Shown: positions 26,735 to 36,054, numbered from the stretch's first letter. The stretch: 64,000 bases of DNA from Emticicia sp. CRIBPO (GCF_009905725.1 NZ_JAAAKV010000006.1:248001-312000), one strand, 5' to 3'. Translations and numbers: made by a program. The notes: generated by a model from the letters alone, not told the origin.

Positions 26735-27700
26735 TCATTGTTTTGTGCTTTCAAGTTCAAAATAGGTTTTAAAAATTTCCAGGTCAATCCTGTTATTTCT
26801 GGTCTGAAATTCATCCAGATATTTATGAATGCCCTTTGACAGGATGTCTGATGTTTCGGTAAAATCTATGTCACACTTAAGCTTACTGATCTCTTTTTCA
26901 GCTGAATTGGAGTAGCTGTCCTGGGGACGGTACCCTGATATACGATAAAGAGCATACTCTGCTTTCTTGATGCAATAGCAAATGGCCCTCGGAAAATCCC
27001 GGTCCTTGATCAGCAGTTCGATGATAAACTGGGGCTTGAGGGTTTTGTACTGCTGGCGGTACATATTCAGGGCACTCACCGACTTTAAAACGGCAGACCA
27101 TATCAGCAGTTCCTGCGGCGTAGGGGTCTTGATCTCTGAAGCGGCGTCGAACTGAAAATACCTGATATCGAGAAACCTGGAGGTCTTGTCTGCACGCTCA
27201 AGGAATTTACCGAGACTGGCAAACTGGTAGCCTTCATTCCGGGTATAAGTGGCGTCCATCATTCCGAAAAACAGCTGGCAACCTTTCTTGATGTACTCGT
27301 AAAAGTCATTGCTGTTATCGATCTCACGGTCTTTCTTTTCAGAGAAGGTTTTCACTTCAAGGTAAAAGCTGTTGAGATGCTCCCACACTTCTTTGGGTAA
27401 GGTTTCACGGATGGTCCTGGCATTTTCGCGGGCTTCACCCAGGCTCCTGAACATGGAGTTGGGATTTCTCAGGTCAAAGGTCATGAAATCGACAATCTTG
27501 TCTTTGTCGGCCCTGTCATAGCACATACGAAAACTTTCATAATCACCCGTCGAGGTGAGGATAGAGTCCCACTTATCTGCAAATAAGCCAGGCACATCAT
27601 AGGATAAATTGATGTTTACGCTCATGAAGCGTGCATAATTCTCCACTCTCTCTATATACCTGTTCATCCAGTATATCGAATTCGCTACGCGGCTTAGCAT
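26735..27700 (-). CDS. Alpha-E domain protein (DUF403)
   Basis: A 321-residue, mostly helical protein with the family start MLSRVANSIYWMNRYIERVENYARF, shown here only in part: SIYWMNRYIERVE is diagnostic. Further conserved parts are ARTIRETLPKEVWEHLNSFY and GKFLERADKTSRFLDIRY. Alpha-E proteins occur with circularly permuted ATP-grasp ligases, transglutaminases and Anbu, and are thought to take part in making or breaking a small peptide-like modification. It is the first gene of the operon, downstream of a good promoter, and is followed by Anbu after 49 nt. Confidence 0.88.
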   Translation of the reverse strand: MLSRVANSIYWMNRYIERVENYARFMSVNINLSYDVPGLFADKWDSILTSTGDYESFRMCYDRADKDKIVDFMTFDLRNPNSMFRSLGEARENARTIRETLPKEVWEHLNSFYLEVKTFSEKKDREIDNSNDFYEYIKKGCQLFFGMMDATYTRNEGYQFASLGKFLERADKTSRFLDIRYFQFDAASEIKTPTPQELLIWSAVLKSVSALNMYRQQYKTLKPQFIIELLIKDRDFPRAICYCIKKAEYALYRISGYRPQDSYSNSAEKEISKLKCDIDFTETSDILSKGIHKYLDEFQTRNNRIDLEIFKTYFELESTKQ

Positions 27701-27728
27701 ATTTTCTTTGGTTTAGTATTAATAATTC

Positions 27729-27758
27729 CAAATTTAGTAATCCGTATTTCAATTCCAA
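27729..27758 (-). promoter_or_regulatory. Promoter of the alpha-E/Anbu/transglutaminase operon
   Basis: On the minus strand TTG (27758-27756), then 19 nt, then TAAATTTG (27736-27729). Both elements and the spacing match the Bacteroidota primary-sigma consensus. The ATG is 28 nt downstream. Confidence 0.6.
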
Positions 27759-27891
27759 CCGATTTTTACTAATTATTTTAATGCATCTTCAGATACATTA
27801 CAATAACACATGGCATTATTGATTAAATTCAAAATTATACTTACGAATGAATAAAATTTAAGCCTGAAATGAGAGCTTTTTTTAAATAAAC

Positions 27892-27924
27892 AAAAAAATC
27901 CCTTCAGATTGGAAGGGTTTTTTT
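27892..27924 (-). terminator. Terminator of the PadR/permease operon
   Basis: CCCTTC and GAAGGG close a 6-nt loop, extended by A and T runs (AAAAAAATCCCTTC and GAAGGGTTTTTTT). It lies about 55 nt beyond the last permease stop. Confidence 0.8.
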
Positions 27925-27979
27925 GACATTTCACACTTTTCTCTTTTATAATATCAAACCTTGAGAGCCATTACTATTT

Positions 27980-30601
27980 TCATTCACTACGCAAACTTTT
28001 TACCGGGTTCATCAGGGCGGCTTTGATGCTTTGAAAACTTACGGTAAGCAAGGTAATTAGGAGCGTACCTGCCCCGGATAAGATAAAAATCCACCAGGAA
28101 ATCCCGGTACGGTATTCATATTTCTGAAGCCAGTTGTCCAGCAGATACCAGGCCACGGGCGTGGCAATCATAAAGGCGATCATAACCAGCATCACAAAGT
28201 CTTTTGAAAGTAATGCCCACAGGTTAAAGACAGAAGCTCCCAGCACTTTACGGACACCCATTTCCTTCGTCCGTTGCTCGGCCATAAACGATGCCAGACC
28301 AAATAAACCGAGACACGAGATAAAGACCGCCAGTGCTGCAAAAACAGAAGCCAGTGTACCGATGCGTTCCTCTGCCGCAAATTTCAGGGCATACTGCTGG
28401 TCTGTAAATTTATAGTCAAAGGGACTACCCGGGTTAAACTTCCGGAATACAGTTTCTACCCTGGACAGGGACTCGCTGCTGCTCATCTCAGGATTGAGCC
28501 TGAGGTTGATCACTCCGGCCCAGCCATAATCGATTATAAAAACTGTCTGATATACAGGACTAAACGGTGAAGACATGACCATATCCCTGATTACGCCCAA
28601 TATCTTCAAAGGTCTCCCGTTCCATTTAATGATCTTTCCGACTGGGTCTTTCAGTCCCATGTATTTCACGGCTGTTTCGTTGATCACCACTCCTGAGGAA
28701 TCGGTGGAGAAAGACCTCGAAAAATCACGGCCTTCCAGAAATTGCCATCCTACTGTTTTACCAAAATCATGACTGATCGCAACAATTCCGAACTGTTCCT
28801 TGAAAGCAGGGTCTTTGCCCTCCCATTCGAATCCTATCTGCTGTGAGCCCAAACGCGTGGCAGGGGAAGAAGAAGTGGACATTTCCACCACAGCCCCGGT
28901 TTTCAGGAGTTCACCCCTGAGGGGATTGTAAACGCCAAACAACTCCGGTGTATTCATACCGACGGTGATCAATCCGTTTCTCTCATATCCTACAGGTCTG
29001 TTTTTGGCGTGTTGAATCTGACGAAAGACCACAAGAGTACCTATAATGAGTGTCACCGAAACGGTAAACTGCATCACCACCAGGGCCTGGCGGGGAACCG
29101 AAGCAAACCGGCCGGCCCTGAATGTTCCCTTGAGTACTTTGACCGCCTGGAATGAAGACAGGTAAATGGCCGGGTAACTTCCTGAAACAATACCCGTCAG
29201 TAAACTGAAACTTAAGCCGGATGCCCAAAAAAGGGGTTCTTTCCATGGGAAGGACAGCTGCTTGTCAGCTACTTCATTAAAAAGTGGGAGCATCGCCAGC
29301 ACCAGCACAAGCGACAATACAAACGCAATGGCCACCATGAGCAGGGACTCACTGAAAAACTGGCTGATCAGCTGGGAACGGAATGACCCTACGGCTTTCC
29401 GGATACCGACTTCCTTGGCCCGTTTCTCCGAGCGGGCCGTTGAGAGGTTCATAAAGTTAATACAGGCCAGCAGCAATACGAACACCCCGATGATCCCGAA
29501 CAACCAGACGTACTGGATGCGACCTTCCGGATTACCGGATTTGTCCCATTCACCATACAGGTGCCAGCGGCTCATGGGCTGCAGGAAAATCACAGGCTTC
29601 ATGTAGGCAGTTTCCGGCACATTGATCCGCCTCAGGTCCCTGATTTTATTTGAAACAGCCTCAAAATCAGACGCAGGTGAAATCTGTGCCAGTATCTGCC
29701 AGGAATTATTCTCCCAACCGCCATTGTTTTTGATCCACGGCTCAGATAAAAGATACAAATCCCAAGGGGCTATAAAAGTCATCTCGTGAAAATCCGAATT
29801 GTACGGCAGGTCTTCATAAACCCCGGTGACTTTAACATTCAGCTTGTTGTCAATCTTCACGATTTTGCCCAGGGGGTCATCTTCACCAAACAGCGTTTGC
29901 GAAACAGATTCCGACAATAAAACAGTCGATACATCCTTCAGACCCTCCCGGCTGCCTCTGACCATTTTTAAAGTAAACATCTCCGGGGCATCAGGACTCA
30001 TGAAGTTGCCTTTCTTTGTAAATTTCTTTTCGCCGTGGGCAATGATGTGCTCCTGTGTCCATGAAGAAAGAACCACATGGCTGAAATCAGCCGCAAAATC
30101 TGTTTTTAATATAGTAGCCAGCGGCAAGGGCATGTATTCCCCGGCACCAAAATCGCCGTTGACCGTGGCACCCTGCATCACCTTGGCTATACGGTCATAA
30201 TTTTCATGGTGTTTATTGAAGGATAACTCATCATATATCCATAAACCGATCATCATGGCCACGGCCATTCCGGTAGCCAGACCACCTATATTAAGGGCTG
30301 AGTAAGTCTTGTTCCGGATCAGGTTTCTCAGGGCAACTTTAAGATAATTACGTATCATATCCGGGCTGAATTTTGAAGGTGTATAATAGTCTTTTTCATG
30401 TTTTCTTTTTCTTACAAAGGGCGGCAATACCGATATCACACTGAACAGGTAACGCAGCACCGCCGGCGTTTTACCGTGACGCTGGTACCAGTAACCGTAC
30501 AGTTCTTCCAGGTCACCCTCCACTTCTTCTAGGGTGTCTTCCGGATGAAACCATGCCAGCATTTTCTGGGCCCAGCGGGGCGGGGATGATTGCTTATTCA
30601 T
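27980..30601 (-). CDS. FtsX/MacB-type ABC transporter permease with N-terminal prefix domain
   Basis: An 873-residue membrane protein. Residues 1-75 form the Bacteroidota permease prefix (PPRWAQKMLAWFHPEDTLEE, then EGDLEELYGYWYQRHGK). Two MacB periplasmic-core/FtsX units follow, each with a large extracytoplasmic loop; FtsX signatures are ARSEKRAKEVGIRKAVGS near residue 400 and MAEQRTKEMGVRKVLGAS near 785. No ATPase gene adjoins it, so it needs a partner from elsewhere. It lies 2 nt after a paralogous permease and is controlled with it by PadR. The substrate is unknown; related systems handle lipoproteins, peptides or stress signals. Confidence 0.88.
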   Translation of the reverse strand: MNKQSSPPRWAQKMLAWFHPEDTLEEVEGDLEELYGYWYQRHGKTPAVLRYLFSVISVLPPFVRKRKHEKDYYTPSKFSPDMIRNYLKVALRNLIRNKTYSALNIGGLATGMAVAMMIGLWIYDELSFNKHHENYDRIAKVMQGATVNGDFGAGEYMPLPLATILKTDFAADFSHVVLSSWTQEHIIAHGEKKFTKKGNFMSPDAPEMFTLKMVRGSREGLKDVSTVLLSESVSQTLFGEDDPLGKIVKIDNKLNVKVTGVYEDLPYNSDFHEMTFIAPWDLYLLSEPWIKNNGGWENNSWQILAQISPASDFEAVSNKIRDLRRINVPETAYMKPVIFLQPMSRWHLYGEWDKSGNPEGRIQYVWLFGIIGVFVLLLACINFMNLSTARSEKRAKEVGIRKAVGSFRSQLISQFFSESLLMVAIAFVLSLVLVLAMLPLFNEVADKQLSFPWKEPLFWASGLSFSLLTGIVSGSYPAIYLSSFQAVKVLKGTFRAGRFASVPRQALVVMQFTVSVTLIIGTLVVFRQIQHAKNRPVGYERNGLITVGMNTPELFGVYNPLRGELLKTGAVVEMSTSSSPATRLGSQQIGFEWEGKDPAFKEQFGIVAISHDFGKTVGWQFLEGRDFSRSFSTDSSGVVINETAVKYMGLKDPVGKIIKWNGRPLKILGVIRDMVMSSPFSPVYQTVFIIDYGWAGVINLRLNPEMSSSESLSRVETVFRKFNPGSPFDYKFTDQQYALKFAAEERIGTLASVFAALAVFISCLGLFGLASFMAEQRTKEMGVRKVLGASVFNLWALLSKDFVMLVMIAFMIATPVAWYLLDNWLQKYEYRTGISWWIFILSGAGTLLITLLTVSFQSIKAALMNPVKSLRSE
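30373..30549. repeat. DNA segment shared by the two permease genes, copy 1
   Basis: About 175 bp encoding the prefix domain of the downstream permease. It is visibly close (most positions identical, including many third codon positions) to 33044-33221 in the upstream permease. The rest of the two genes differs much more. Confidence 0.6.
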
Positions 30602-30603
30602 TA

Positions 30604-33276
30604 CTATTCGCTTCTTAATGATCTTACCGGATTCATCAGGGCGGCTTTAATGGCCTGCCAGCTTACCGTCAGTATGGTAATGACCAGGGCTAGAGCACCC
30701 GCTACCACAAACACCCACCACTCAATGTGGATCCGGTAGGCAAACCCGGCCAGCCATTTATCCATAAAATAATAGGCCAGCGGACAGGCAATCAGAATCG
30801 CCACAAAGACCAATTTCACGAAGTTGATAGACAACAGGGACGTTATCCCCATCACGCTGGCTCCCAAAACCTTGCGGATACCTATTTCTTTGGTGCGTTG
30901 CTCGGCCATGAAGGTGGCTAAGCCGAAAAGGCCCATACAACCGATAAACAAAGCCAGGAGGGTAAAAACGGTAAAAATATTGCCTACTTTCTCTTCCCCT
31001 TTATACAGTGTGTTGAAATCGTCATCCATAAAACTGTATTCAAATGGCAGCCCCGGAGAAAAGAGTTTCCACTTATCGCCTATCTGCCCGATCAATGCCG
31101 GAAGGTCGCTGCTCTGCAGCCTGACGCTGATACCTGCGTTGTTTTTACGATAGATCATGGCCAGTGGCTTTACCTCGTCACGCAGAGAGGAAAAATTAAA
31201 ATCTTTCACCACGCCGACTATCCTGTAGCCGTTGAGGGTCTTTGTTTCTTCGTCTCTGATGTTATAGAATACTTTGTTGAGCACATTTTTTTGCCCCATA
31301 AACTTAGCAGCTGCCTCATTGATGATCATGGCGTTGCTGTCGGTGCCCATGGTTTTGTCAAAGTTTCTGCCCGCAACGATCTTCATGTTCATGGTATTGA
31401 TGTAGTTTTCATCTACCTCCCATTTTTGCATCGAAACGGCATCTTTGGTATCAAGGGCCTGGGTCGGGAAGAAAGAATTATTATTCCGGTAATAATTGGT
31501 GGGCAGAAAACCCGTTACCGTTACGTTCCGAACCCCGGGAACGGTCAGCAACTGATTTTTAAAACTCTGCACCTGGTCACCGAGCTGATTTGTATTATTA
31601 ATGACCAGCATTTGCTCCCGGCTGTAACCGATGTCTTTCCCCCGGATATAATCCATCTGCTGATATACCACGATCGTTCCGACAATCAGCACAATAGAGG
31701 CTGAAAACTGAAAAACCACCAGTCCGTTTCGCAGCATGGATTTTTTGAATGAATTCTCCAGGGTGCCTTTCAGTACTTTTACAGGCTGAAAACCGGAAAA
31801 ATAAAAGGCCGGATAAGCCCCTGCCAACAGCCCCACAATGAACGTAAGTGTTATTAAAGCAATAACTACCGCAGGGTGTGCCAGAAAGGCCACCTGGATT
31901 TGTTTGTCTGTCAGTTCATTGAATACCGGCAATGCCAGCAGGGCCAGGCTTACTGCCAGGACCATCGAAAAAACAGTCGTGAGCATTGATTCGGACAGGA
32001 ACTGCATAATCAGACTACTCCGCAGCGAGCCCATGCTTTTACGCAAACCTACCTCTTTGGCCCTTCCCGACATGCGGGCGGTGGCAAGGTTCATGAAATT
32101 GATACAGGCGATTACCAGGATAAACAGGGCTATGGCAGAAAACACATACACATACTGAAGGTTTCCGTTGCCATCCAGCTCGCCGGTTTTATTGGAATAC
32201 AAATGAATATCAGCTAGGGGCGTCAGCGAAACATGAAAGAAATCACCCTGGGCTTTAAACTGCGACAAAGACTTCCCCAAGACCTTCTGAAGATTTGAAT
32301 CCAGGTTTTTATCCAGCATCCTGCTTAATTCTGTATTCAGATGGGCGGCACTTACGCCTTCCCGGGCCAGTATATAAGTATTGTAGTTCTGGCTTCCCGC
32401 CCATATTTTTTCTTTCGAACCTCCATCTTCAAACATCGGAATAAACATCCTGAACTGGAAGTGGGTGTTTTCGGGAATGTCCTTAATCACCCCGGAAACA
32501 CGGCGGTGCTGGGTATCATTGATGATGAGTGTTTTGCCTACTGCTTGCGTAGAGTTGAAATATTTGCGGGCAATAGATTCATTGATAACGATGGTATTGG
32601 GCTCAGTAAGAGCCGTTTGAGGATTTCCGTCAAGAAACGGGAATGAAAAAATTGAAAATAATGAGTTGTCAGCAAAAGCTATCCGGTTTTCACGGATGTT
32701 CTCATTCCCCTTTTTAATCAAAAATCCGTCAGACCACCTCAGCCTTACAAAGTCTTCGACGGCAGCAATGTCATTTTTGGCGGTTTCCCCGAAATTCGGA
32801 TTGACTACCACCAGATCAATATGGTTATTGCCAAACTTAATCTCCATGTTAGCCCGGTAAATCTTGCCGGCGTTGGTATGATACTGGTCAAAACTGAGTT
32901 CATGCTGTACAAAGAGCATGATCAGAAGACAAACGGCCATGCCGATAGACAAGCCCAGGATGTTAATGGAGGCATAGCCTTTGTTTTTCAGGAGGTTTCT
33001 CCAGGCAATTTTAAAATAATTCCTTATCATATCAGGATGAAGGTTTGAAGGTGTATAATAGTCTTTTTCATTTTTTCTTTTTCTTACAAAGGGCGGCAGT
33101 ACCGATATTACACTGAAGAGGTAACGCAGCACCGCCAGTGTTTTACCATTACGTTGGAACCAATAATCATACAGTTCTTCCAGGTCACCCTCCACTTCTT
33201 CGAGGGTGTCTTCCGGATGAAGCTGACGGAGCAACCATTGTGCCCAGCGTGGTGGTCGGGTATCGTTCATTTTCAT
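30604..33276 (-). CDS. FtsX/MacB-type ABC transporter permease with N-terminal prefix domain (paralogue)
   Basis: An 890-residue paralogue of the next gene, with the same layout: prefix domain (PPRWAQWLLRQLHPEDTLEE), then two MacB-core/FtsX halves. The FtsX signatures are ARMSGRAKEVGLRKSMGS near residue 410 and MAEQRTKEIGIRKVLGAS near 800. It overlaps the PadR gene by 4 nt (ATGA), which shows translational coupling, and is followed 2 nt later by the second permease. An alternative ATG lies 6 nt inside. The pair may form a heterodimer, but the ATP-binding subunit is not in this window. Confidence 0.88.
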   Translation of the reverse strand: MKMNDTRPPRWAQWLLRQLHPEDTLEEVEGDLEELYDYWFQRNGKTLAVLRYLFSVISVLPPFVRKRKNEKDYYTPSNLHPDMIRNYFKIAWRNLLKNKGYASINILGLSIGMAVCLLIMLFVQHELSFDQYHTNAGKIYRANMEIKFGNNHIDLVVVNPNFGETAKNDIAAVEDFVRLRWSDGFLIKKGNENIRENRIAFADNSLFSIFSFPFLDGNPQTALTEPNTIVINESIARKYFNSTQAVGKTLIINDTQHRRVSGVIKDIPENTHFQFRMFIPMFEDGGSKEKIWAGSQNYNTYILAREGVSAAHLNTELSRMLDKNLDSNLQKVLGKSLSQFKAQGDFFHVSLTPLADIHLYSNKTGELDGNGNLQYVYVFSAIALFILVIACINFMNLATARMSGRAKEVGLRKSMGSLRSSLIMQFLSESMLTTVFSMVLAVSLALLALPVFNELTDKQIQVAFLAHPAVVIALITLTFIVGLLAGAYPAFYFSGFQPVKVLKGTLENSFKKSMLRNGLVVFQFSASIVLIVGTIVVYQQMDYIRGKDIGYSREQMLVINNTNQLGDQVQSFKNQLLTVPGVRNVTVTGFLPTNYYRNNNSFFPTQALDTKDAVSMQKWEVDENYINTMNMKIVAGRNFDKTMGTDSNAMIINEAAAKFMGQKNVLNKVFYNIRDEETKTLNGYRIVGVVKDFNFSSLRDEVKPLAMIYRKNNAGISVRLQSSDLPALIGQIGDKWKLFSPGLPFEYSFMDDDFNTLYKGEEKVGNIFTVFTLLALFIGCMGLFGLATFMAEQRTKEIGIRKVLGASVMGITSLLSINFVKLVFVAILIACPLAYYFMDKWLAGFAYRIHIEWWVFVVAGALALVITILTVSWQAIKAALMNPVRSLRSE
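33044..33221. repeat. DNA segment shared by the two permease genes, copy 2
   Basis: Partner of the segment at 30373-30549, in the same orientation. It starts at TTTGAAGGTGTATAATAG and ends near GTGTCTTCCGGATGAA in both copies. Confidence 0.6.
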
Positions 33277-33611
33277 AATCTGCTCAGTCGAAGCGTGTGT
33301 GGAGGCACCATTTGCCAGAGGTCCTGGCGAAGCTCATGCATTTCCTGCAAGGTGCGGCTTCCAAGAGCCGTCACCTGGAAAAGGCGTTTCCGCCTCCCGC
33401 CTCTTTCAGCGGTGGCACCACCCAGTTTTGAATTCACAAAACCCTTTTCTTCAAGGCGGATGAGGGTATTATGAACGGTCCCGAAGGCTACTATCCGGCC
33501 GGTATGCTCTTCAAGAGCCTGATTGACCGTTACTCCGTAGGCCTCCTGATCCAGTATGGCTACCATCAGTAAAACCATCTCTTCAAATTCTCCCAAATAC
33601 GTGCGTTTCAT
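33273..33611 (-). CDS. PadR-family transcriptional regulator
   Basis: A 112-residue winged-helix protein. It has the PadR order: LGEFEEMVLLMVAILDQEAY, AYGVTVNQALEEHTGR, the recognition helix region FGTVHNTLIRLEEKGFV, then the wing GRRKRLFQVTALG and a short C-terminal helix. PadR proteins commonly repress the transporter genes next to them. Here the gene is first in an operon with two large permeases and overlaps the first by 4 nt, so autoregulation of the whole unit is likely. The effector is unknown. Confidence 0.9.
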   Translation of the reverse strand: MKRTYLGEFEEMVLLMVAILDQEAYGVTVNQALEEHTGRIVAFGTVHNTLIRLEEKGFVNSKLGGATAERGGRRKRLFQVTALGSRTLQEMHELRQDLWQMVPPHTLRLSRL

Positions 33612-33758
33612 AAACCTTCTTATTAGTTTCTATTTTGTCGTACAAATAAAATGCCAATATTATAACACTATGACTATCAAATATTTACAACGAAAACATC
33701 AGGAAATAATGTACAATTCCGGACAAAATATGTCCACAGGCGGACAAGGCAGAAAACC

Positions 33759-33788
33759 AAAAAGCCTCTCCTTCAGGAAAGGCTTTTC
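33759..33788 (-). terminator. Terminator of the LytS/LytTR operon
   Basis: On the minus strand AAAAGCCTTTCCT pairs with AGGAGAGGCTTTT with one mismatch, then GG and a T-rich stretch. It lies about 12 nt beyond the regulator stop. Confidence 0.65.
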
Positions 33789-33798
33789 AGTGGGTGCA

Positions 33799-34494
33799 TC
33801 AGGACTTTGCAGAACGTCCTATCAGCTGATAAAAATGCTCCCGGTAAGTATCAGAGACGGGAATGAGTACCTCCCCGATTTTGATCCGGTCGCGTTCTAC
33901 CGACTCGGTTTTGGAGAGGTTTACCAGGAAAGATTTATGCACCCTGCAAAAAAGCGAAGACCCAAGTTTCTGCTCCAGCTCCCCGAAGGTTTCGAGGGTC
34001 ATGATTTTCCCGCTTTCAAGATGTATCCGGCGATAGTCCCGCATGCCTTCTATATAAAGGATCTCTTCAGTGTTTACTTTTTGCAGCCGGTATTCTGTCT
34101 TTACAAAAATAAATGCCTTGTCAGCCGGTTTCTCAGGAACTGCAAATCCTTCCCTGGCCCGGACGACTGCCTGCATAAACCGCTCAAAGGTGTAAGGCTT
34201 TAAAAGATAATCCGTCACCTGCAGATCAAAGGCTTTCAGAGCATACTGATCAAAAGCCGTGGTTAAGATCACCGCGGGGCGTTTTGTCAGGGTTTCCAAC
34301 AGCTGAAGCCCTGAAAAACCGTCCATTTCAACATCCAGGAAAATCAGGTCTACAGGCTCATGCTGAAGCAAAGCAATGGCTTCCAGACCATTGTCGACGG
34401 CGTGTACCAGGCTCAGAAACGGCACTCTCCCTACATACTCTTTAAGCCTCAGCATCGCCAGCGGCTCGTCTTCCACTAACAGGCATTTCATCAT
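33799..34494 (-). CDS. LytTR-family response regulator
   Basis: A 231-residue regulator. The receiver covers residues 1-118 with Glu8/Asp9 (LLVEDEPLA), phospho-acceptor Asp54 (IFLDVEMDGFSG) and a conserved Lys in YLLKPYTFERF. The LytTR DNA-binding domain covers about 130-231 (FIFVKTEYRLQKVNTEEILY, then FCRVHKSFLVNLSK). Its start overlaps the stop of the upstream kinase by one nucleotide, so kinase and regulator are cotranslated. Targets are unknown. Confidence 0.93.
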   Translation of the reverse strand: MMKCLLVEDEPLAMLRLKEYVGRVPFLSLVHAVDNGLEAIALLQHEPVDLIFLDVEMDGFSGLQLLETLTKRPAVILTTAFDQYALKAFDLQVTDYLLKPYTFERFMQAVVRAREGFAVPEKPADKAFIFVKTEYRLQKVNTEEILYIEGMRDYRRIHLESGKIMTLETFGELEQKLGSSLFCRVHKSFLVNLSKTESVERDRIKIGEVLIPVSDTYREHFYQLIGRSAKS

Positions 34495-35555
34495 TATTTC
34501 AATGGTAAAGTCAGGTTTACGGTATAGCTGTTTTTATGGCTCAGCGTTTCCAGCGTATATTTCTGTTTAAACAAAAAATCCAGCCTTTGCCTTAGCAGAT
34601 GATTTCCCAGCCCGCCGTGGCTTTCATTTGATGATTTTTCAGGATCAAAAAGGTTTTTACACCTGAAAGAAAGCTGTTTCCCTTTGATTGCCAGCTCAAT
34701 TTCAATGGCCTCATTAAGCTTTTTATTGGTAGCAAATTTAAAGGCGTTTTCGATAAAAGGAATAATCAGCATAGGGTGTATCTTCAGGCCTTCTGTTTCA
34801 CCGCTTATGTGTAAAGTTATGTAATTATCATTAGTGGTCCTTAGTTTCTGAAGTTCCACATACTTTTTAATGTGATCAATCTCAAGGCTGAGCGGGATCA
34901 GGTCGCTTTGCGTTTCATACAATACAAAGCGAAGCAGGTCAGATAATTTATTCAGATAAAGAGATGCTTTCTTAGCATCATGTTCGATCAGCACATCGAT
35001 GTTGTTAAGGGTATTAAACAGGAAATGAGGATTGATCTGGGCTTTTATCAAAGCCAGCTCTGTTTTCAATGTCCTATTCGCTTCAAGTTCTTTCAGGTGA
35101 ATATCTCCATACCAGGTAATAAACCCTCTCATGACTGTTCCGATGGCCCCGTTGATCATCGACAAAAGCGTGAAAACTCCGGCAAAAATCAGCTGAGACT
35201 CCCAGTCCATTACAAAGAATTTATTAGCATCCAGCACAAACCAGATGACAAGACCGGTGGTCAGTAACATGAGCCAGGCACAAAAAGCTCCCACAACCAG
35301 GCTCACACCCAGCCCCAGGCTGATAAAGGCCTTCACTTTCTGATGGTTGAGATATCGCGGAACCAGCCACAGGTAAAAGATATAGAAGCCGAAAAGGCCA
35401 TTGATTACCCCAAAAATACCTAAGAAAAGACCGTCATCCCAATCAGCAAATGCGGACTGAATCGTAGACCTGGAAAGAGTAAACATCACGCTGAACATGA
35501 GGCAGTAAAGCAACCAGTAGCCCAGGTGTAACAGAAATACAGTTGATTTTTTCAT
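34494..35555 (-). CDS. LytS/YehU-type sensor histidine kinase
   Basis: A 353-residue membrane kinase. Four hydrophobic segments cover residues 5-30, 42-64, 76-108 and 122-142. The His_kinase domain follows with phospho-His177 in INPHFLFNTLNNID, an N-box in HPMLIIPFIENAFKFATNK and a glycine-rich box GGLGNHLLRQRL. The sensor is the membrane region itself, with no periplasmic domain. It is cotranslated with the LytTR regulator downstream. Its start overlaps the end of a truncated gene by 4 nt, so its expression may depend on that remnant. Confidence 0.92.
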   Translation of the reverse strand: MKKSTVFLLHLGYWLLYCLMFSVMFTLSRSTIQSAFADWDDGLFLGIFGVINGLFGFYIFYLWLVPRYLNHQKVKAFISLGLGVSLVVGAFCAWLMLLTTGLVIWFVLDANKFFVMDWESQLIFAGVFTLLSMINGAIGTVMRGFITWYGDIHLKELEANRTLKTELALIKAQINPHFLFNTLNNIDVLIEHDAKKASLYLNKLSDLLRFVLYETQSDLIPLSLEIDHIKKYVELQKLRTTNDNYITLHISGETEGLKIHPMLIIPFIENAFKFATNKKLNEAIEIELAIKGKQLSFRCKNLFDPEKSSNESHGGLGNHLLRQRLDFLFKQKYTLETLSHKNSYTVNLTLPLK

Positions 35556-35806
35556 CTTTTTATCAGGAGAAAAAAGTTGGCAATCTTTTCCATTTCGGGT
35601 AAATTGATGTTTACGCCGCTCATACCGACACCTATTGAAACCCCGGGAATATCCTGTCTGAGCCTCAGAGAATCTATAAAATGTCCGGCCCGCTGAATCG
35701 CTTCAGAAAATGCCGGATCCCTGACGGCATCTTTATCAGATGAGTTGGCCTGTCCGAATTCCTGGTTCAGCACAAGCAAGAGTAAAAGGACGAATGTTTT
35801 TTTCAT
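35552..35806 (-). pseudogene. Truncated beta-lactamase-family (serine hydrolase) gene
   Basis: An 84-residue open frame starting at the ATG at 35806 with a signal peptide (MKKTFVLLLLLVLNQEFGQA). The following segment, SEAIQRAGHFIDSLRLRQ then DIPGVSIGVGMSG, matches the start of class C beta-lactamase-like hydrolases, which are normally over 350 residues and carry an SxxK motif next. That motif and the whole catalytic core are missing. The remaining tail, VNINLPEMEKIANFF, resembles the end of such proteins, which suggests an in-frame internal deletion. It overlaps the kinase gene by 4 nt. Confidence 0.6.
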
Positions 35807-35973
35807 GATACAATTGATTTGATTTGCACCAAAATTGATTGAAAAGTATCCCTGCATAAAAAGGATTCTGCCAATCCCCCATATTCATCTGCAAAACCCC
35901 CTTTCGGGCATCTCTTATCTTTTGAATTTCCTGAAGTAAGGTACAAAACATTGACCAACGCAGCCCTCCTCAA

Positions 35974-36008
35974 AAGAAAAAACCCCTTCATAACGAAGAG
36001 GTTTTTAT
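35974..36008 (-). terminator. Terminator of sppA
   Basis: On the minus strand AACCTCTTC and GAAGGGGTT pair with one mismatch around a short loop, followed by TTTTTTCTTTT. It lies about 50 nt beyond the sppA stop. Confidence 0.75.
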
Positions 36009-36054
36009 CAATAACACATTTTCACTTTTTTGGGATTCGCCCGATAGCGTCAAC

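Noticed and set aside
33556-34203. 215-codon plus-strand open frame across the PadR-LytTR spacer
   Set aside because: It is mostly antisense to the LytTR regulator gene and crosses a terminator. The translated sequence has no domain.
35736-35991. Short minus-strand open frames upstream of the truncated beta-lactamase gene as the missing catalytic core
   Set aside because: They lie upstream of the signal peptide in other frames and show no SxxK or other hydrolase motif.
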